Shown in pieces: positions 62,707 to 64,000 of a stretch of DNA of 64,000 bases. Source of the DNA: Artemisia argyi (lineage: Eukaryota > Streptophyta > Magnoliopsida > Asterales > Asteraceae); NCBI GenBank assembly GCA_030686995.1, contig CM060693.1, positions 119,687,228 through 119,751,227 on the forward strand. The letters run 5' to 3'. Below the pieces are notes generated by a model. The model saw nothing but the letters and a program-made list of their open reading frames with translations, searched no databases and was not told the DNA's origin. Both the position numbers and the translations under genes were made by a program. Within the stretch, counting starts at the first letter, position 1; each line of letters begins with the position of its first letter.

Positions 62707-64000
62707 ATAAGATTGACATATCAGAATTTACAAACCTTTCCAAAAAGAACCTTCCATACTGTACTATGAACGAATGACAAAATGCCCAACAAACGAGTCT
62801 CCCTTCTGTTACCCTGAGATCACAAAATTGAGAGAGTTATTATTGGCATAGTGTAAAAAAGAAATAAACAGATACGACACAATTTGGTGAACAATTTGAC
62901 GGACATTCTGAACTGCATAAATACACAAGTACACTTATAACTGTTTAAATTGATGACCACACATAATTATTGCAGGAAAGATGAAACTGAACATGGTGTT
63001 AACATGGCTCAGTGATTTCCTTTCAGGGTTGTTGAGCTTTATATATCACGAATTCGGTAGTACATGAAATAAGTTATTGCGGTGTAGCTCATTTTACACC
63101 AAAATGACACAAAAAATAACTTTCACTTTGTAACAGTTGGATCTCTGAAGGTGTGCCCAGTGCACAAACTAGCCGAGATCCATATCTAACAAGTATAGCC
63201 GAACAATTTGAAAATAGCAAGTTTTTCTACTTCTGCTCTAGTGGCACCTCAGATAAAGCAATAAGAAATGCGGATGAAAACATGTATTTCGTCTGAAAAC
63301 TGACAACAATCTTCAGTCAAACCTTTAATACCCCTGTTTAGAAAGATAGCAAGCATGAACAGTCACACACATAAAATGAACTGTTTGACTTGTTCAAGCT
63401 GTTTTAAGAGTTCGGTGTGGGTCACAACCATATGTTGTGAGAATATGAAGATGTGCAAGCGGGGCTCATTTACATGCTGCGAGCAGGGACAGACCTAGGA
63501 TTTTCGAGAGAGTGTTGCACAGTTGCCATTGGGTTAACTAAGTTACATCATAAAAAAACGAAAGTAGCAAAATGAAAATATTGGGGGTTGCCCATACAAA
63601 AAATCGACAGTTTTTTATAACTTTTGTACTTCGTGACCTAAAATTGGGTGTAGCCCATGCCACACCCGGCACCAATGTAGGTCCGTCCCTGGCTGCGAGC
63701 ACAAGAAAAAAACGTGATGGTGGTCCATTTTATGGCGCAAGAGAAAATGGGTGTTATGTTGAGTCTGATTGCTACCATTAGTCCATTATGTCATTAAGTG
63801 GTTAACTAAAAACCTACATAAGCAACCAAAAGCAGTGCAGGGCCATGAGCAAAAGTGTGTTGGTAATTACTTCACTGAATTTTCAGAAATCACGGGCACA
63901 TTCGAGCATCTGACCATCAAATGAACTAAGCCTTATAACATTTTTTGTTGTTTATGGACACAAAGGATCATATTTTATTTAATTGCATTAACTGCCAAAA
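60059..64000 (-). CDS. TRAPPC5: TRAPP complex subunit 5 (TRS31/Bet3 family), 3' part, five exons visible
   Basis: Minus-strand host gene running off the right edge. Coding exons, in transcript order, are 62813-62736, 62551-62475, 62385-62319, 62241-62134 and 60088-60059, all with GT...AG introns and consistent phase. They encode [80 protein letters not shown] and the C-terminus VLRREARLG plus TAA. This is the C-terminal ~119 residues of a protein of about 190-195 residues in plants; the N-terminal ~75 residues lie beyond 64000. TRAPPC5 is a core subunit of the TRAPP tethering complexes that act with Rab GTPases in ER-Golgi and trans-Golgi traffic, and in plants in cytokinesis. The visible frame has no damage, so the gene is probably functional. 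Introns hold a 50-A run, a duplicated splice-donor segment and a hAT-type MITE. Confidence 0.93.
60089..62133 (-). other. TRAPPC5 last intron (2045 bp)
   Basis: Donor GAG|GTAAGA at 62134/62133 and acceptor TATTCAG at 60095-60089. No gene or intact transposon recognised inside. GGGATCAGGGATCGGGGATC near 60339 is a short direct repeat. Confidence 0.7.
62406..62490 (-). repeat. Duplicated splice-donor segment in TRAPPC5
   Basis: CAAGATATGTTACCTATTGA followed by CTA(T/G)GAGCT occurs at 62406-62434 and 62462-62490 (28 of 29 identical, 56 bp apart). The right copy spans the true exon end and GT donor (62475/62474); the left copy lies in the intron and carries the same donor (62419/62418). Confidence 0.9.
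62654..62703. repeat. 50-base A homopolymer in TRAPPC5 intron
   Basis: An uninterrupted A run, T on the gene strand, in the intron between the exons at 62736 and 62551. It could be a retroposon tail or slippage; the length may be inaccurate. Confidence 0.85.
62814..63475 (-). other. TRAPPC5 intron, left of the MITE
   Basis: Acceptor CTCAG adjoins the exon at 62813. No coding similarity to the N-terminal part of TRAPPC5 is seen up to the MITE or beyond, so this intron exceeds 1.18 kb. Confidence 0.65.
63484..63691. mobile_element. hAT-type MITE (208 bp) in TRAPPC5 intron
   Basis: Terminal inverted repeats CAGGGACAGACCTA and, reversed at the right end, CAGGGACGGACCTA (13 of 14 identical). A perfect 8-bp TSD, GCTGCGAG, lies at 63476-63483 and 63692-63699. 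No coding capacity. The 8-bp TSD and CAGGG ends fit hAT-superfamily non-autonomous elements. Confidence 0.9.
63700..64000 (-). other. TRAPPC5 intron, right of the MITE
   Basis: No exon recognised before the window edge. Confidence 0.55.

Overview
This is a nuclear genomic window from a flowering plant. It is almost certainly a eudicot, and I suspect Asteraceae because the copia polyproteins and their unusual accessory regions resemble those I know from that family; the family assignment is inference. The only recognisable host gene is the 3' part of a minus-strand TRAPP-complex subunit gene (TRAPPC5/TRS31 family) at the right edge (60059 to beyond 64000). Nearly everything else is a nest of LTR retrotransposons, with some small DNA-transposon derivatives. 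|| Left flank (1-2142): a broken minus-strand Ty3/gypsy gag fragment, then the 3' end of a plus-strand Sirevirus-like copia element (several polypurine tracts and the start of its LTR). || Gypsy A (2143 to about 13300, plus strand): an Athila-like Ty3/gypsy element with a 4.0 kb 5' LTR, a tRNA-Asp primer-binding site, and frameshifted gag, protease, RT, RNase H and integrase. It has a 3' region with tandem repeats and no 3' LTR. || 13300-15536: small elements. These are a hAT-type MITE, a Mutator-like foldback MITE and a possible Helitron 5' end. || Copia 1 (15542-56323, minus strand): a Ty1/copia element with two 348-bp LTRs and a perfect GAAAT target-site duplication. It has been expanded from about 9.1 kb to 40.8 kb by later insertions. 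Inside it are: (i) gypsy C (21092-36137), an Athila-like relative of A inserted in the integrase; C carries a gypsy LTR 'D' (24677-30326), and D is split by a minus-strand solo LTR of the A type (26041-29788, TSD GTATG); (ii) a solo LTR of the C type (36403-40075), also in the integrase; (iii) copia 2 (42395-55342), inserted 38 bp into the copia 1 gag gene with a GAAAT duplication. Nesting is therefore four levels deep (copia 1 > C > D > solo LTR). LTR divergence (about 13/348 for copia 1 against about 6/372 for copia 2, counted by eye) agrees with the order. || Right flank (56329-64000): a possible Helitron 3' end, palindromic and tandemly duplicated intergenic DNA, then the TRAPPC5 gene with five visible coding exons and a hAT-type MITE in an intron. 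|| How the parts work together: each element encodes (or once encoded) capsid/nucleocapsid, protease, integrase and RT/RNase H for copy-and-paste transposition. Almost all frames are now broken by stops, frameshifts and catalytic substitutions. The most coherent is the copia 2 pol, one continuous frame from about 49244 to 45723 with two stops. The less familiar structure lies in non-canonical parts: dense short-motif arrays in both copia 5' leaders, a 3.3-kb coiled-coil/Cys-rich region between nucleocapsid and protease in copia 2, an extra reading frame after RNase H in copia 1, and LTR-terminal hairpins whose sequence differs between families while pairing is kept.
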